From NCBI RefSeq assembly GCF_000237325.1, contig NC_017542.1, forward strand, positions 5,800,547 to 5,864,546: a DNA stretch of 64,000 nucleotides, given 5' to 3'. This DNA comes from Paenibacillus polymyxa M1 (GTDB lineage: Bacteria; Bacillota; Bacilli; Paenibacillales; Paenibacillaceae). Below the pieces are notes generated by a model. That model had not been told where the DNA came from. It did not search any database and was given only the letters and a program-made list of their open reading frames with translations. The position numbers and the translations under genes were made by a program. Of the stretch, positions 16,659 through 25,153 are shown piece after piece. Within the stretch, counting starts at the first letter, position 1; each line of letters begins with the position of its first letter.

Positions 16659-17003
16659 ATGGCTGAATTACGCAAGCAAATCGGTACAAGAATCCGGGCT
16701 ATTCGAAATGCAAAGGGACTTACACAGCAAAAACTAGCTGACATCGCAAGCTTGGACTATAGATATATTGGTGCATTAGAAAGAGGAGAAAGAAACTTTT
16801 CGATTGATACCTTGGAGAAAGTGCTAACCGCCTTAAACGTGTCTATCAGTGAGTTGATGTTTTCCGAAGAACATATGACTACAGACGAAATGATTCGGCA
16901 AGAGGCGATAGATGAGTTTGTAGCGTTGACCAGCAGATTAAATGATGAGCAGATCAGCATTCTTAGACGTGTTAGTAAAGAAGTTTCACGCGCGTTCGAC
17001 TAA
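16659..17003 (+). CDS. XRE-family transcriptional regulator (second of two)
   Basis: Also 114 residues, with the same layout as its neighbour: HTH at 9-65 (IRAIRNAKGLTQQKLADIAS, then YIGALERGERNFSIDTLEKV) and an acidic helical tail. GAGGTGG lies close to the ATG. Equal length and matching motifs suggest a tandem duplication that has diverged. Both may control the divergent TPR gene or each other. Confidence 0.88.
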   Translation: MAELRKQIGTRIRAIRNAKGLTQQKLADIASLDYRYIGALERGERNFSIDTLEKVLTALNVSISELMFSEEHMTTDEMIRQEAIDEFVALTSRLNDEQISILRRVSKEVSRAFD

Positions 17004-17042
17004 GTCATTTCACCCTAAAAAGCCTTGAATAAAACCAAAAAA

Positions 17043-17063
17043 GAGCACCCAACAGGTGCCCTC
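17043..17063 (-). terminator. terminator of the AraC-DinB operon
   Basis: Arms GAGCACC and GGTGCCCTC around CAACA; on the minus strand the stem is followed by TTTTTT. It lies 24 bases after the DinB-like stop. Confidence 0.8.
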
Positions 17064-17086
17064 CAAACCTTTTTATATAAAAATAC

Positions 17087-17575
17087 TCAAGCATACAACA
17101 TAAAAAAGCTCACTTCATGTCCCAGTTGCTTTAGATAATTATAGATCAACGAGCGGTGATGGAATACGTGGGTCACGGTCTCAATCTGCCATTGAACCTG
17201 TAAATGCCCATGCTCCATATAAAAGGCCTTCGTTGAACGATTCAGATAATCGTCCTCGCTGAGCGAAAGAATGTAAGCCTTATAAGCCTCAAAATTCTGC
17301 CTGAAGGTCGCAGCTAAACGCTCGGGATCTTCCATTCCGGACAGGCTATTTTCGATGCTTCCCACTTCTGCCTCGGACTTCTCCTGCATAATCGCAAGAT
17401 CCGAAGCCGGAATAAGCACAAAATGATGCACTAACTCCAGCAACGAGCGGAAATTGTCCTGTGGGCGAAAGCTCCAATCCTCTGGGCGTATTTTACGAAT
17501 CAAGGCTTCCCCCGTCCGTACTCCGGTCTCCAGCTCATTCAGCAGATGATCGCGAACTTGCAGTGTTCCACTCAT
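17087..17575 (-). CDS. DinB/YfiT-like four-helix-bundle protein
   Basis: A 162-residue protein of the DinB-like superfamily, putative metal-dependent enzymes that include bacillithiol or mycothiol transferases. The metal-binding histidines are visible: H50/H51 in ELVHHF, and H136 and H140 in THVFHHR. There is no signal peptide. It follows the AraC-type gene by 28 bp on the same strand, so the regulator may control it. The substrate is unknown. Confidence 0.8.
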   Translation of the reverse strand: MSGTLQVRDHLLNELETGVRTGEALIRKIRPEDWSFRPQDNFRSLLELVHHFVLIPASDLAIMQEKSEAEVGSIENSLSGMEDPERLAATFRQNFEAYKAYILSLSEDDYLNRSTKAFYMEHGHLQVQWQIETVTHVFHHRSLIYNYLKQLGHEVSFFMLYA

Positions 17576-17603
17576 ATTCTCATCTCTCCTTTGCTATTCT
17601 TCT

Positions 17604-18512
17604 TCATATTTTGAGTATAGCCGGGGTCCCTGAACGTGTATTGTAAAAATCGGACAACTTCCGAAAGTCTTTAGCCGCAGTAAGCGGAGAAGCTCCATAA
17701 AATCTACGAAAATCACGGATCAGATGCGCTTGGTCAAAAAAGCTGTGCTTTAATGCCAGCCCCGTCCAATCGACGGAACCACCACTCTGAATACTGTGGA
17801 GAACGCTCTGAAAGCGGACGACTTCACTGAACTTCTTGGGGCTAATCCCGATCCATTGTCCAAATTTGCGGTTGAGCTGTCTTTCACTGATCGCCTCACG
17901 CTCAGCAAGCTCCTTAACCCCCACACTCCCACCGCTCATAAAGATGCGATGCAGCAGGTTTTTCATCAGGTCACAATCGCTTGTCCTACGACTCAGTAGC
18001 AGCTGGTTGAGATACTGATCCATTATACGCACCCGTTCATTAAAGTCTCGTGCCTCCAAAATACGCTCACCTATGATCTCGACATTCTCAGGCCATATTT
18101 CTTCCAAGCGATAATTACCACCTGTAAACAAATGAGTCGGCATGCCGTGAAAATAATGTGCTCCACCGGGGAAAAATCTTACTGCAAAAATACGTGTCTC
18201 GGACCCTGCTTGTCTGGTAGACACGAACGGATGCGTAAATGCCCCGCAATATGAGAGTTCCTGATGCTTACTCACCGGGTCGTATTCTAATAGAATATCC
18301 GTACAACCGTCAGGTAATACTCGGTCCACTGCCTCTCTACCCGATACTCTCATATTCCCTTCAGGGACTTCTTTAGTAACCGGGCCAGACTCCCAATAAC
18401 AGGCTACGTAGGCTCTCAGCGCAGCAGACGGTTCTTGCTCAATATAATATGTATAGGGGTCACTTCCATTGACTTGAAGCGGACGAAACAGTGAATGTAG
18501 CAAAGGGTCCAT
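17604..18512 (-). CDS. AraC-family transcriptional regulator
   Basis: A 302-residue regulator. The N-terminal half (about 20-190) resembles the DUF6597 or cupin-like sensor of this group (YYIEQEPSAALRAYVACYWES). The C-terminal 100 residues carry the double helix-turn-helix, seen in ELAEREAISERQLNRKFGQW and then HSFFDQAHLIRDFRRFYGASP. It leads a two-gene unit with the DinB-like gene. The inducer is unknown; a damage, antibiotic or thiol stress signal would fit the partner but is speculation. Confidence 0.88.
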   Translation of the reverse strand: MDPLLHSLFRPLQVNGSDPYTYYIEQEPSAALRAYVACYWESGPVTKEVPEGNMRVSGREAVDRVLPDGCTDILLEYDPVSKHQELSYCGAFTHPFVSTRQAGSETRIFAVRFFPGGAHYFHGMPTHLFTGGNYRLEEIWPENVEIIGERILEARDFNERVRIMDQYLNQLLLSRRTSDCDLMKNLLHRIFMSGGSVGVKELAEREAISERQLNRKFGQWIGISPKKFSEVVRFQSVLHSIQSGGSVDWTGLALKHSFFDQAHLIRDFRRFYGASPLTAAKDFRKLSDFYNTRSGTPAILKI

Positions 18513-18592
18513 CCATCGTTCACTCCTGTCTCAGATGTGGTAGGAATAAATACAAAAAGGACGTTTCTCCCCGAAACGCCCGTGCTTGTTTT

Positions 18593-18760
18593 TTAGACGA
18601 CCAAAAACTCTGCTTTCTTCTCACATTCCTTGCACTTCACTGGAGGGTCCCAATCCGAAAATTTCGTTTCTTTGAGATCGACGACATCCGGTGCATCCTC
18701 GTATTCATCGACGAACATATCAATTGCCAGTTCCACATGCTCTTTACATACCACGTACAT
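18593..18760 (-). CDS. CxxH/CxxC small zinc-ribbon-like protein (BA_5709 family)
   Basis: A 55-residue protein from MYVVCKEHVE to CKECEKKAEFLVV. The two metal-binding pairs CxxH and CxxC identify the CxxH/CxxC family found in Bacillales beside htrC, yycJ and rlmH. An open frame continues 25 codons upstream, but family members begin at MYVV and AAAGGG lies about 11 bases before it. Function unknown; zinc binding is inferred. Its position between rlmH and htrC, each now several kb away, marks the old gene order. Confidence 0.8.
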   Translation of the reverse strand: MYVVCKEHVELAIDMFVDEYEDAPDVVDLKETKFSDWDPPVKCKECEKKAEFLVV

Positions 18761-18865
18761 TCCAGTTGCATCCCTTTCCGTTTGAAGCTCTTCCTGTTGT
18801 AAGTGTGTCAAAACTGCCTTCTTTTGTTCTACCACACTTGACGCGGAAAGGAAAGGGCTTGCCCA

Positions 18866-19630
18866 CTATCCCTGACGTTGGGTCTTAAAAATGAGGAAAT
18901 TACTGACGTTCAGGTCTTCACGGAAATGGGGATATTTCTCCAGCATGTCAGCAGACGGCTTCGGTTCGATCATCCCATCCAACAACAAGCCTGCCTCAAC
19001 AATGGTCTGTACATAGCTGCCCAGCGTACGGTGAAAGTACAAAAGCTTTTCCTCCTGATCATAAGGGATCGCTTGCTCCAATGGGCCTTCGTTGAAATAT
19101 TGATCCACTTTCCAATACAGCTTTTTCCCTGTCTCATCCTTCACCCAGCCACTCTGCGGTGTCAGAAAGCACGGATGCAGAATAGAAAAAATAAAGCTGC
19201 CCCCTGGAACTAATAACCGCCGCATTTCGGCAATCGCCAGCTCATAATGAGCCAAATCCTGAATGACCATATTGGATACGATCAGATCAAAACTCTGGTC
19301 TTCGAACATCTCCAGCCTCTCCAGATTGCCGTGGTGATATGTAATTCCCATTGCTGACGGTGTCCGCTCTCTTGCAAGCTTCAGCATCTCTGTCGAGTAA
19401 TCGACAGCTTCCACCAACGCGCCCTCCTGAACCATTTTCCGGCTCAGGTAACCTTCGCCACACCCGGCATCAAGCACTTTTTTACCTGCGATCAGTCCCA
19501 TACACTCTTGCAAAGCAGGATTTAGCAGCACTTCACGAGACCGATCCCCTTCTTCGGTGTACTTGGCAGTAAAGTTTTCTGCATGCATGTTCCAGCGTCG
19601 AATGGCCTCTTCGGTGTTCCACTTATTCAT
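18866..19630 (-). CDS. class I SAM-dependent methyltransferase
   Basis: A 254-residue Rossmann methyltransferase (Methyltransf_11/25 type). The start at 19630 is chosen because GGAG lies six bases upstream. Motif I is VLDAGCGEGYL; the acidic residue after beta 2 is in VEAVDYS; motif IV is FDLIVSNMVIQDLAHY; post-motif PGGSFIFSILHPCF. The substrate is unknown. It is divergent from the GH5 gene, with about 200 bp between starts. Confidence 0.88.
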   Translation of the reverse strand: MNKWNTEEAIRRWNMHAENFTAKYTEEGDRSREVLLNPALQECMGLIAGKKVLDAGCGEGYLSRKMVQEGALVEAVDYSTEMLKLARERTPSAMGITYHHGNLERLEMFEDQSFDLIVSNMVIQDLAHYELAIAEMRRLLVPGGSFIFSILHPCFLTPQSGWVKDETGKKLYWKVDQYFNEGPLEQAIPYDQEEKLLYFHRTLGSYVQTIVEAGLLLDGMIEPKPSADMLEKYPHFREDLNVSNFLIFKTQRQG

Positions 19631-19754
19631 ATTCATCTCCTTCTTTCTTTTGGTATTTGAGGGGGCCATAGATTCTACACTCATTTCTGTATTTTTTCAA
19701 TAATAACGCTTACAAAATTAAAATATCTAATTAGCACATGATTTTTACATGAAT

Positions 19755-19810
19755 TATACAGGTATTCCATATTAAAATAATATGATAGTGTTTAATGGAA
19801 AGCGCTTTCA
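19755..19810 (+). promoter_or_regulatory. candidate promoter with CcpA cre site before the GH5 gene
   Basis: The palindromic GGAAAGCGCTTTCA (19797-19810) matches the catabolite-responsive element consensus TGWAANCGNTNWCA at 13 of 14 positions. A TATGAT or TAATAT (about 19778-19786) lies just upstream; the -35 (TATACA, 19755) is weak. A cre overlapping the transcription start predicts CcpA repression when preferred sugars are present, as is known for secreted polysaccharidases in Bacillales. Confidence 0.7.
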
Positions 19811-19836
19811 AAATTAACTTTGTAAAGGGGCCTGTT

Positions 19837-21558
19837 ATGTTAAAACGAAGACCCATTTCATTGCTGTCGTTGACGCTTGCCATTACCTTATTGTTATCCA
19901 CGTTCGCATCCGTTGCCGCTGCTGCTGAAACGGACGGACAAGCACAGCCAGCCGCTGCCATCGGCAATATGCAGTCATATGTGGAAGCCATGCAGCCCGG
20001 ATGGAATTTAGGAAATTCGCTGGATGCTGTCGGGGCGGACGAGACCGCCTGGGGCAATCCGCGCATTACCCAAGCTTTGATTCAGCAAATTGCTGCCCAA
20101 GGGTACAAAAGTATTCGCATTCCCGTCACCTGGGATAAGCACATTGGAGCCGCACCAAACTATACGGTTGAGTCTGCCTACATGAATCGTGTGGAAGAGG
20201 TCGTTCGCTGGGCACTGGATGCCAATCTGTATGTCATGATTAATGTCCATCATGATTCATGGACGTGGGTAAGCAGTATGGAACCCAAGCATGATGAAGT
20301 GTTAGCTCGCTATAACGCATTATGGACACAAATTGCCGACCGCTTTAAAGACCAGTCTCACAAGCTGATGTTCGAAAGTATTAACGAGCCCCGGTTTTCT
20401 GAAGGGGGAACCACGGATGAAGCGAAAATGAATCAGATGCTTCATGAGCTAAATGTATCCTTCCACAAAATCGTTCGCGCCTCCGGTGGTAAGAATGCCA
20501 CTCGTCCTCTTGTTCTATCCGGTCTGGATACTTCACCTGCCCAAGCCAAGATCAGCCAGCTTTACAACACAATTACTGGGCTGAACGATCCCAATCTGAT
20601 TGCGACCGTTCACTATTATGGCTTTTGGCCTTTCAGTGTAAACATTGCCGGGAATACAACATTTGATAAAGTTGCCCAAGATGATATTATTCAAACGTTT
20701 GATAATGTCTATAACACCTTTGTAGCCAAGGGAATTCCGGTTATTGTCGGTGAATATGGCCTGCTCGGCTTCGATAAGCATACAGGTGTTATTGAACAGG
20801 GTGAAAAGCTGAAATTTTTTGAGTTTGTGACCCATTACATGAAAGAGAAGAAAGTAACAGGTATGCTCTGGGATAACGGCCAGCACCTGAACCGGACAAC
20901 GTACAAGTGGTCTGATCCTGAACTCTTTAATGTTATTAAGGCCAGCCTGAAAGGACGTTCCTCCAATGCAGCTAGTGATCTCATTCATTTGAAGAAAGGC
21001 TCTCCTGTTCAGGAAACCAAGGTCACTCTAAACCTGAATGGCAACCAGTTAAAATCACTCCATGCCAACAGCAAGCAACTGAAACAGGGGACCGACTACA
21101 CGCTGAGTGGAGACACATTAACCTTCAAAGCCAGCTTGCTCACCAGCCTAATAACTTCCGGTAAATATGGTGAGAATGCCGTAATGACCGCCAAGTTTAA
21201 TAAGGGGGCGGATTGGAATTTTAGAGTCGTTGTGTATGATACACCAAAATTAAGTGCTGTCGAAGGGACTACTCAAGCCTTTACCATTCCAACAGACTTC
21301 CGTGGTAGCCAGCTTGCGACGATGGAAGCCGTGTATACGAATGGTGGCAATGCCGGTCCACAGGATTGGACACCTTATAAAGAATTTGGCAATACTTTTG
21401 CCCCTGCCTATGATACCCATGGCATCAAGCTGCTGCCTGAATTCTTCAACAGTGTGAAGGATGGCGAAGTCACACTGAAGTTCCACTTCTGGAGCGGAGA
21501 TGTGGTGACATACAAAATCACCAAGAGCGGAACCCGTGTGACGGGCGTGACGTCTTAA
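19837..21558 (+). CDS. secreted GH5 endoglucanase with CBM_X2-like module
   Basis: A 573-residue exoenzyme. The start at 19837 is preferred, since AAGGGG lies six bases upstream; it gives a basic signal peptide MLKRRPISLLSLTLAITLLL ending near AAAA. The GH5 barrel spans about 45-370: QPGWNLGNSLDAV, INVHHD, acid/base Glu184 in SINEP and nucleophile Glu306 in VIVGEYG. A C-terminal beta module (about 385-475) opening with KKGSPVQETKVTLNLNGN resembles CBM_X2, and a second beta domain (about 475-573) closes the protein. It likely cleaves beta-1,4-glucans such as cellulose or xyloglucan. It is transcribed against the replication direction and splits the conserved gene order. Confidence 0.92.
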   Translation: MLKRRPISLLSLTLAITLLLSTFASVAAAAETDGQAQPAAAIGNMQSYVEAMQPGWNLGNSLDAVGADETAWGNPRITQALIQQIAAQGYKSIRIPVTWDKHIGAAPNYTVESAYMNRVEEVVRWALDANLYVMINVHHDSWTWVSSMEPKHDEVLARYNALWTQIADRFKDQSHKLMFESINEPRFSEGGTTDEAKMNQMLHELNVSFHKIVRASGGKNATRPLVLSGLDTSPAQAKISQLYNTITGLNDPNLIATVHYYGFWPFSVNIAGNTTFDKVAQDDIIQTFDNVYNTFVAKGIPVIVGEYGLLGFDKHTGVIEQGEKLKFFEFVTHYMKEKKVTGMLWDNGQHLNRTTYKWSDPELFNVIKASLKGRSSNAASDLIHLKKGSPVQETKVTLNLNGNQLKSLHANSKQLKQGTDYTLSGDTLTFKASLLTSLITSGKYGENAVMTAKFNKGADWNFRVVVYDTPKLSAVEGTTQAFTIPTDFRGSQLATMEAVYTNGGNAGPQDWTPYKEFGNTFAPAYDTHGIKLLPEFFNSVKDGEVTLKFHFWSGDVVTYKITKSGTRVTGVTS

Positions 21559-21583
21559 TCTAAGGCACAGCACAAATCGAAAA

Positions 21584-21616
21584 AAGGCGTTCCCGGAATA
21601 AGCCGGAGAGCGCCTT
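21584..21616. terminator. bidirectional terminator between GH5 and htrC
   Basis: Arms AAGGCG..CCGG and CCGG..CGCCTT, with A-run left and T-rich right, between convergent stops at 21558 and 21644. Confidence 0.8.
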
Positions 21617-21643
21617 CTTTATAGTTAAGCCTATCATTCAACC

Positions 21644-22879
21644 TTAGCCTTCCGGCTTATCTGTTAATTTTAACGTCACCGACTCTTCCTTGCCTGCCCG
21701 GTAAAAGGTAACTTTCAGCTCATCGCCAATCTTCTTGTTATCGTACAGGTAACGACGCAAATCAAGCGTAGAGTTAATCGGTTCGCCATCAAACGCCGTA
21801 ATGACATCGTTCAGCTTCAAGCCGCCCTCCTTGGCAGGACCATGGGCCTCCAGAACAACGGCCCCATCTTTCACACTGTCAGGCAGCTTGAGTTCCTTGC
21901 GCTGAGTTTCATCCAGCGGTGCATATTCATTATTAAGATCCACCGTGTACACCCCCAGATAAGGGCGGGTGATCTTGCCGTCCTCAACCAGTTCATTCAC
22001 CGTCTTCATTACTTCATTGGCGGGAATGGCAAAGCCCAATCCTTCCACACCTGTATCGGCGATTTTCATCGTATTGATGCCAATCACGCGTCCGTCCAGA
22101 TCGACCAGCGCTCCACCGCTGTTTCCTTCATTAATCGCTGCATCGGTCTGAATCACATGCTGCTCCCAGTCATATACACCATCCTGATTGATGGAAATCG
22201 GAATAATTCGATTCGTATAGCTCACAATGCCAGAGGTCAGCGTGTCTCCCAATCCGAGTGGATTGCCAATCGCAATGACCGTCTCGCCCAGACGAAGTTT
22301 GCTGGAGTCCCCGATATCCGCTACTGTGCTAATGCCTTTATCATCAACGGCCAGTACAGCGATATCACTAATGCGATCCTTTCCGACCAGCTTCGCTTCT
22401 TTTCTGACACCGTCTACGGTTACAATATCCAGATCATCCGATCCCTCAATGACATGGTTGTTCGTCATAATAAAGGCTTTGCCTGAGCTCACACGGAAAA
22501 TGACGCCCGATCCAAGCGCTGATTGTTCCGTACTGTTACCGTCTTCCCCTTTTAGGTTTACGATGCTGACGACAGCTGGGCGTATCTTGGCTGCCGCTTG
22601 CACAATCCGGTCATACGGATCGCCCGCTGCTTGCCGCAAGGGATAATGACTTGCTCCGGTTACTGCTGTAGTGGAGGGAAGACCTGTAATAAAGCTGAAC
22701 AGCAGCACGGCAACCACTGCACTAACCGCACCGCTGATGACAGCAGCCTGCACCGGACTTACCCGGCGATTCCTGTGCGGCCAACGTCCCCGTCCTCCGC
22801 GACGTGCTTTAAATGCTGTTTTTTTAGCCGCACGTGTGGACACCTTCGTTGAATAAAAATCATCTTCAAACAAGCCCAT
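21644..22879 (-). CDS. htrC: HtrA/DegP-like membrane-anchored serine protease HtrC
   Basis: A 411-residue protease. The start at 22879 is preferred, because AGAGG lies six bases upstream and the ATG twelve codons earlier has no site. A basic cytoplasmic segment (to about 40) is followed by a membrane helix (about 42-66). The trypsin-like domain has His142 in TNNHVIEG, Asp172 in ISDIAVL and Ser254 in GNSGGAL. A C-terminal PDZ domain (about 310-405) follows. Such proteases degrade or refold misfolded envelope proteins outside the membrane. The position next to the wal operon matches B. subtilis htrC. Confidence 0.93.
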   Translation of the reverse strand: MGLFEDDFYSTKVSTRAAKKTAFKARRGGRGRWPHRNRRVSPVQAAVISGAVSAVVAVLLFSFITGLPSTTAVTGASHYPLRQAAGDPYDRIVQAAAKIRPAVVSIVNLKGEDGNSTEQSALGSGVIFRVSSGKAFIMTNNHVIEGSDDLDIVTVDGVRKEAKLVGKDRISDIAVLAVDDKGISTVADIGDSSKLRLGETVIAIGNPLGLGDTLTSGIVSYTNRIIPISINQDGVYDWEQHVIQTDAAINEGNSGGALVDLDGRVIGINTMKIADTGVEGLGFAIPANEVMKTVNELVEDGKITRPYLGVYTVDLNNEYAPLDETQRKELKLPDSVKDGAVVLEAHGPAKEGGLKLNDVITAFDGEPINSTLDLRRYLYDNKKIGDELKVTFYRAGKEESVTLKLTDKPEG

Positions 22880-23382
22880 GCTAATCCTCTCCCCTTCGTT
22901 GTCATGCACCGACACTCACTAAAAAATTAGGGCTATTCGGGCTTGCGCCAACCTATGCTACAGAGAACCTGCTCCGTTGAACATCACAAATGGATTGAAT
23001 ATCCCCCACCATCGGAATTCAGCAACTAATCGTTTTGGTCTACTTATTAATCACCACAAATAGCACTTTCCTAAGCAACCAAATCTCATAAATTAGCATA
23101 CACGCCAAATTTGACCCCGAATAGAGGGAAAAAGAGGAATGATTTCCAAACCAATGGACTACAATAGTAACAAGTCTTCTATTCTATTACAAAATGATCG
23201 TCTCATAGAGACGTTCTGGCTTGTTCCCGTCCGCTTAAAGCAGCCTATACTTTCGATGAGAGCCTTCCTTCAGAAAGCTTTCTGTTGTTAGCTTTATTGT
23301 ATCACAGCACCTGGCAAAACCACAGGCAGAACCAAGCTTATTGCACGCCATTTTAAAAATATTTTTACAGGAGGAATATAAG
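22880..23382. other. intergenic region between htrC and the 68-residue gene
   Basis: About 500 bases holding the divergent promoters of htrC and the small plus-strand gene. A short inverted repeat (AGAAAGCTTTCT, about 23274-23285) is visible. No other gene is supported. Confidence 0.5.
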
Positions 23383-23589
23383 ATGAATTCCCATCGTTCC
23401 GCTATGGATGAAGTTCGCATGGCTGCCAAGCTTGCGGATTTGAAAGACGAGCACTACCGGAATACACTGGCACTAAGTACATTGATTGAACTACTGGTAG
23501 ACAAAGGCATAGTGACCCGTGAAGAGGTCGAGCGCAAAGCCGCCGAGCTGGACAGCTTTATGGCTCACTTACCTTATCCCAAGGTGTAG
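23383..23589 (+). CDS. conserved-looking small protein, 68 residues
   Basis: Not recognised. An excellent ribosome site (CAGGAGG, eight bases before ATG) supports it. The product is a soluble, charged, helical protein (AAKLADLKDEHYRNTLALST, then LIELLVDKGIVTREEVERKAAEL). Its last 32 bases overlap the 3' end of yycJ on the other strand, so both proteins share DNA. It interrupts the otherwise leftward series between yycJ and htrC. Confidence 0.75.
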   Translation: MNSHRSAMDEVRMAAKLADLKDEHYRNTLALSTLIELLVDKGIVTREEVERKAAELDSFMAHLPYPKV

Positions 23590-24364
23590 GACGATCATAA
23601 TACGTATCACACAATCGAAACTCACTATCCCTGTAAAAACAGCCGCGGTCTTCCATCGCATCGCGTACAGTCATCTTCGCAAGTTCCATCATATTGTGGT
23701 CGCGGCTCAAGTGTGCCAGATACGTTCGCTTTGTCCGTCCGGTCAACAGCTCGCTAAGAATCGCTCCTGCCATCTCATTGGATAAATGGCCGATATCACT
23801 GAGAATACGGCGCTTGATGTTCCAAGGATAACGACCCATACGCAGCATTTCTACATCATGATTAGCCTCCAGCACCAATACATCTGCATCTGATATCGCT
23901 TGTTTTACCTTATCACTGACATAGCCGAGATCGGTTGCTACGCTAAGCTTCTCTGCCCCATCATAAAAGCTGTACCCTACGGGCTCAGCCGCATCATGGG
24001 AGATGCCAAAAGACTCTACACGCAATGACTCAAATTCCCTTGTCGCGCCTGTCTCCAATATTCTGCGGTTATCATCCGCGATTTGCCCAACAGCGTTGCT
24101 GATGGCAAACCATGTCTTCTCGTTAGCATATATAGGTAAATTATATTTACGCGCCATGGCGCCTAGTCCTTTAACATGATCGGAATGCTCATGTGTGACC
24201 AAAATACCATCCAACTCTTCTCCGCTCAGATCGCGTTCTTTCAGCAATTCGTCAATACGCTTTGCGCTGAGACCTGCATCGATGAGCAATGTCGTGTCTT
24301 CGTTCCGCACAACGGTAGCGTTGCCGGTCGAACCGCTCGACAGCACGGTAAAAGAAATCCCCAT
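23558..24364 (-). CDS. yycJ: metallo-beta-lactamase fold hydrolase YycJ/WalJ
   Basis: A 268-residue MBL-fold protein. The metal site THEHSDH is at 57-63, with further ligands in SHD (near GISHDAAEP), D in DLGYVSD and H in LSRDHN. WalJ is the last gene of the Wal operon in Bacillales; it behaves as a 5'-3' exonuclease-like enzyme linked to mismatch repair and to coordination of replication with division. The gene follows yycI by 6 bp. Its 3' end overlaps a convergent small gene. Confidence 0.95.
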   Translation of the reverse strand: MGISFTVLSSGSTGNATVVRNEDTTLLIDAGLSAKRIDELLKERDLSGEELDGILVTHEHSDHVKGLGAMARKYNLPIYANEKTWFAISNAVGQIADDNRRILETGATREFESLRVESFGISHDAAEPVGYSFYDGAEKLSVATDLGYVSDKVKQAISDADVLVLEANHDVEMLRMGRYPWNIKRRILSDIGHLSNEMAGAILSELLTGRTKRTYLAHLSRDHNMMELAKMTVRDAMEDRGCFYRDSEFRLCDTYYDRPTPWDKVSEP

Positions 24365-24370
24365 ATCTGT

Positions 24371-25135
24371 TCAAGACCCTTCTGTATGTTCTGTCTTTGG
24401 ACTAATGACATCTCCGTTCATCTGTACATAATACACACCTTTTCCGTTGTCCAGCATAAACCGCCACACCGGGGCAGCCACCTGGCTATCGGAGTTAAAG
24501 GTCTGTCCGTAATACCCTAGCCGGATATCCTTCACTACGGAGTCACGCGGCAAATAGCCGTCGATCAACCTCGCCAATGCTTTGGACGCAGGCAGCATTT
24601 TCTTTGCCTCATCCGAGGGCTGGAGCTCCACCTGAATTTTGCGATACCCTGTAATCTTCTGATTGCTGTAAAACAGAGCCAGCTTCACATTAAAGAGCGG
24701 CCACTTGCCCTGTACCAATGGATGCAGTACAAAAGCATCTGCCTGTCCGGATACGAGCTCCTCCTGAACATCCAGCGGATCATACTGATAGCTATCGATA
24801 TCCTTGATTTGCGGCTCCAGTGCCTCCACTAGCGCATCATGAGTGAATACCAGCTTGCTGTCCACCGGTCTCAGCAACTGCACAAGTTCATCCTTCTCTC
24901 CACTATGGACATAGGTGTAAGACAGCTTGGGCAGCTGTGGGGTATCTCCGGGAATCGGAGCCAACACCTGAATGCTTTTCTCTTCCATTAAACGCTGCGT
25001 GTTTTCATCCAGTGAAGTAAAATCTAGATTCGGCCCGGCCGTTTCCTGCGCATCATGCCACAGTTGATAACCCAATACCACATTGAGCAGCAAAAATGTA
25101 CAGATCAGTACGTTTTTAGCGCGGCTCCAATCCAT
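24371..25135 (-). CDS. yycI: Wal regulatory protein YycI
   Basis: A 254-residue protein with an N-terminal membrane helix (about 8-24, VLICTFLLLNVVLGYQLW) and an extracytoplasmic domain. YycI and YycH are single-pass proteins that bind WalK at the membrane and tune its activity. The C-terminal half (YYGQTFNSDSQVAAPVWRFML) matches the YycI domain. It lies between yycH (18 bp) and yycJ (6 bp). Confidence 0.93.
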   Translation of the reverse strand: MDWSRAKNVLICTFLLLNVVLGYQLWHDAQETAGPNLDFTSLDENTQRLMEEKSIQVLAPIPGDTPQLPKLSYTYVHSGEKDELVQLLRPVDSKLVFTHDALVEALEPQIKDIDSYQYDPLDVQEELVSGQADAFVLHPLVQGKWPLFNVKLALFYSNQKITGYRKIQVELQPSDEAKKMLPASKALARLIDGYLPRDSVVKDIRLGYYGQTFNSDSQVAAPVWRFMLDNGKGVYYVQMNGDVISPKTEHTEGS

Positions 25136-25153
25136 TCCCGTTCCCCCTTCCTA

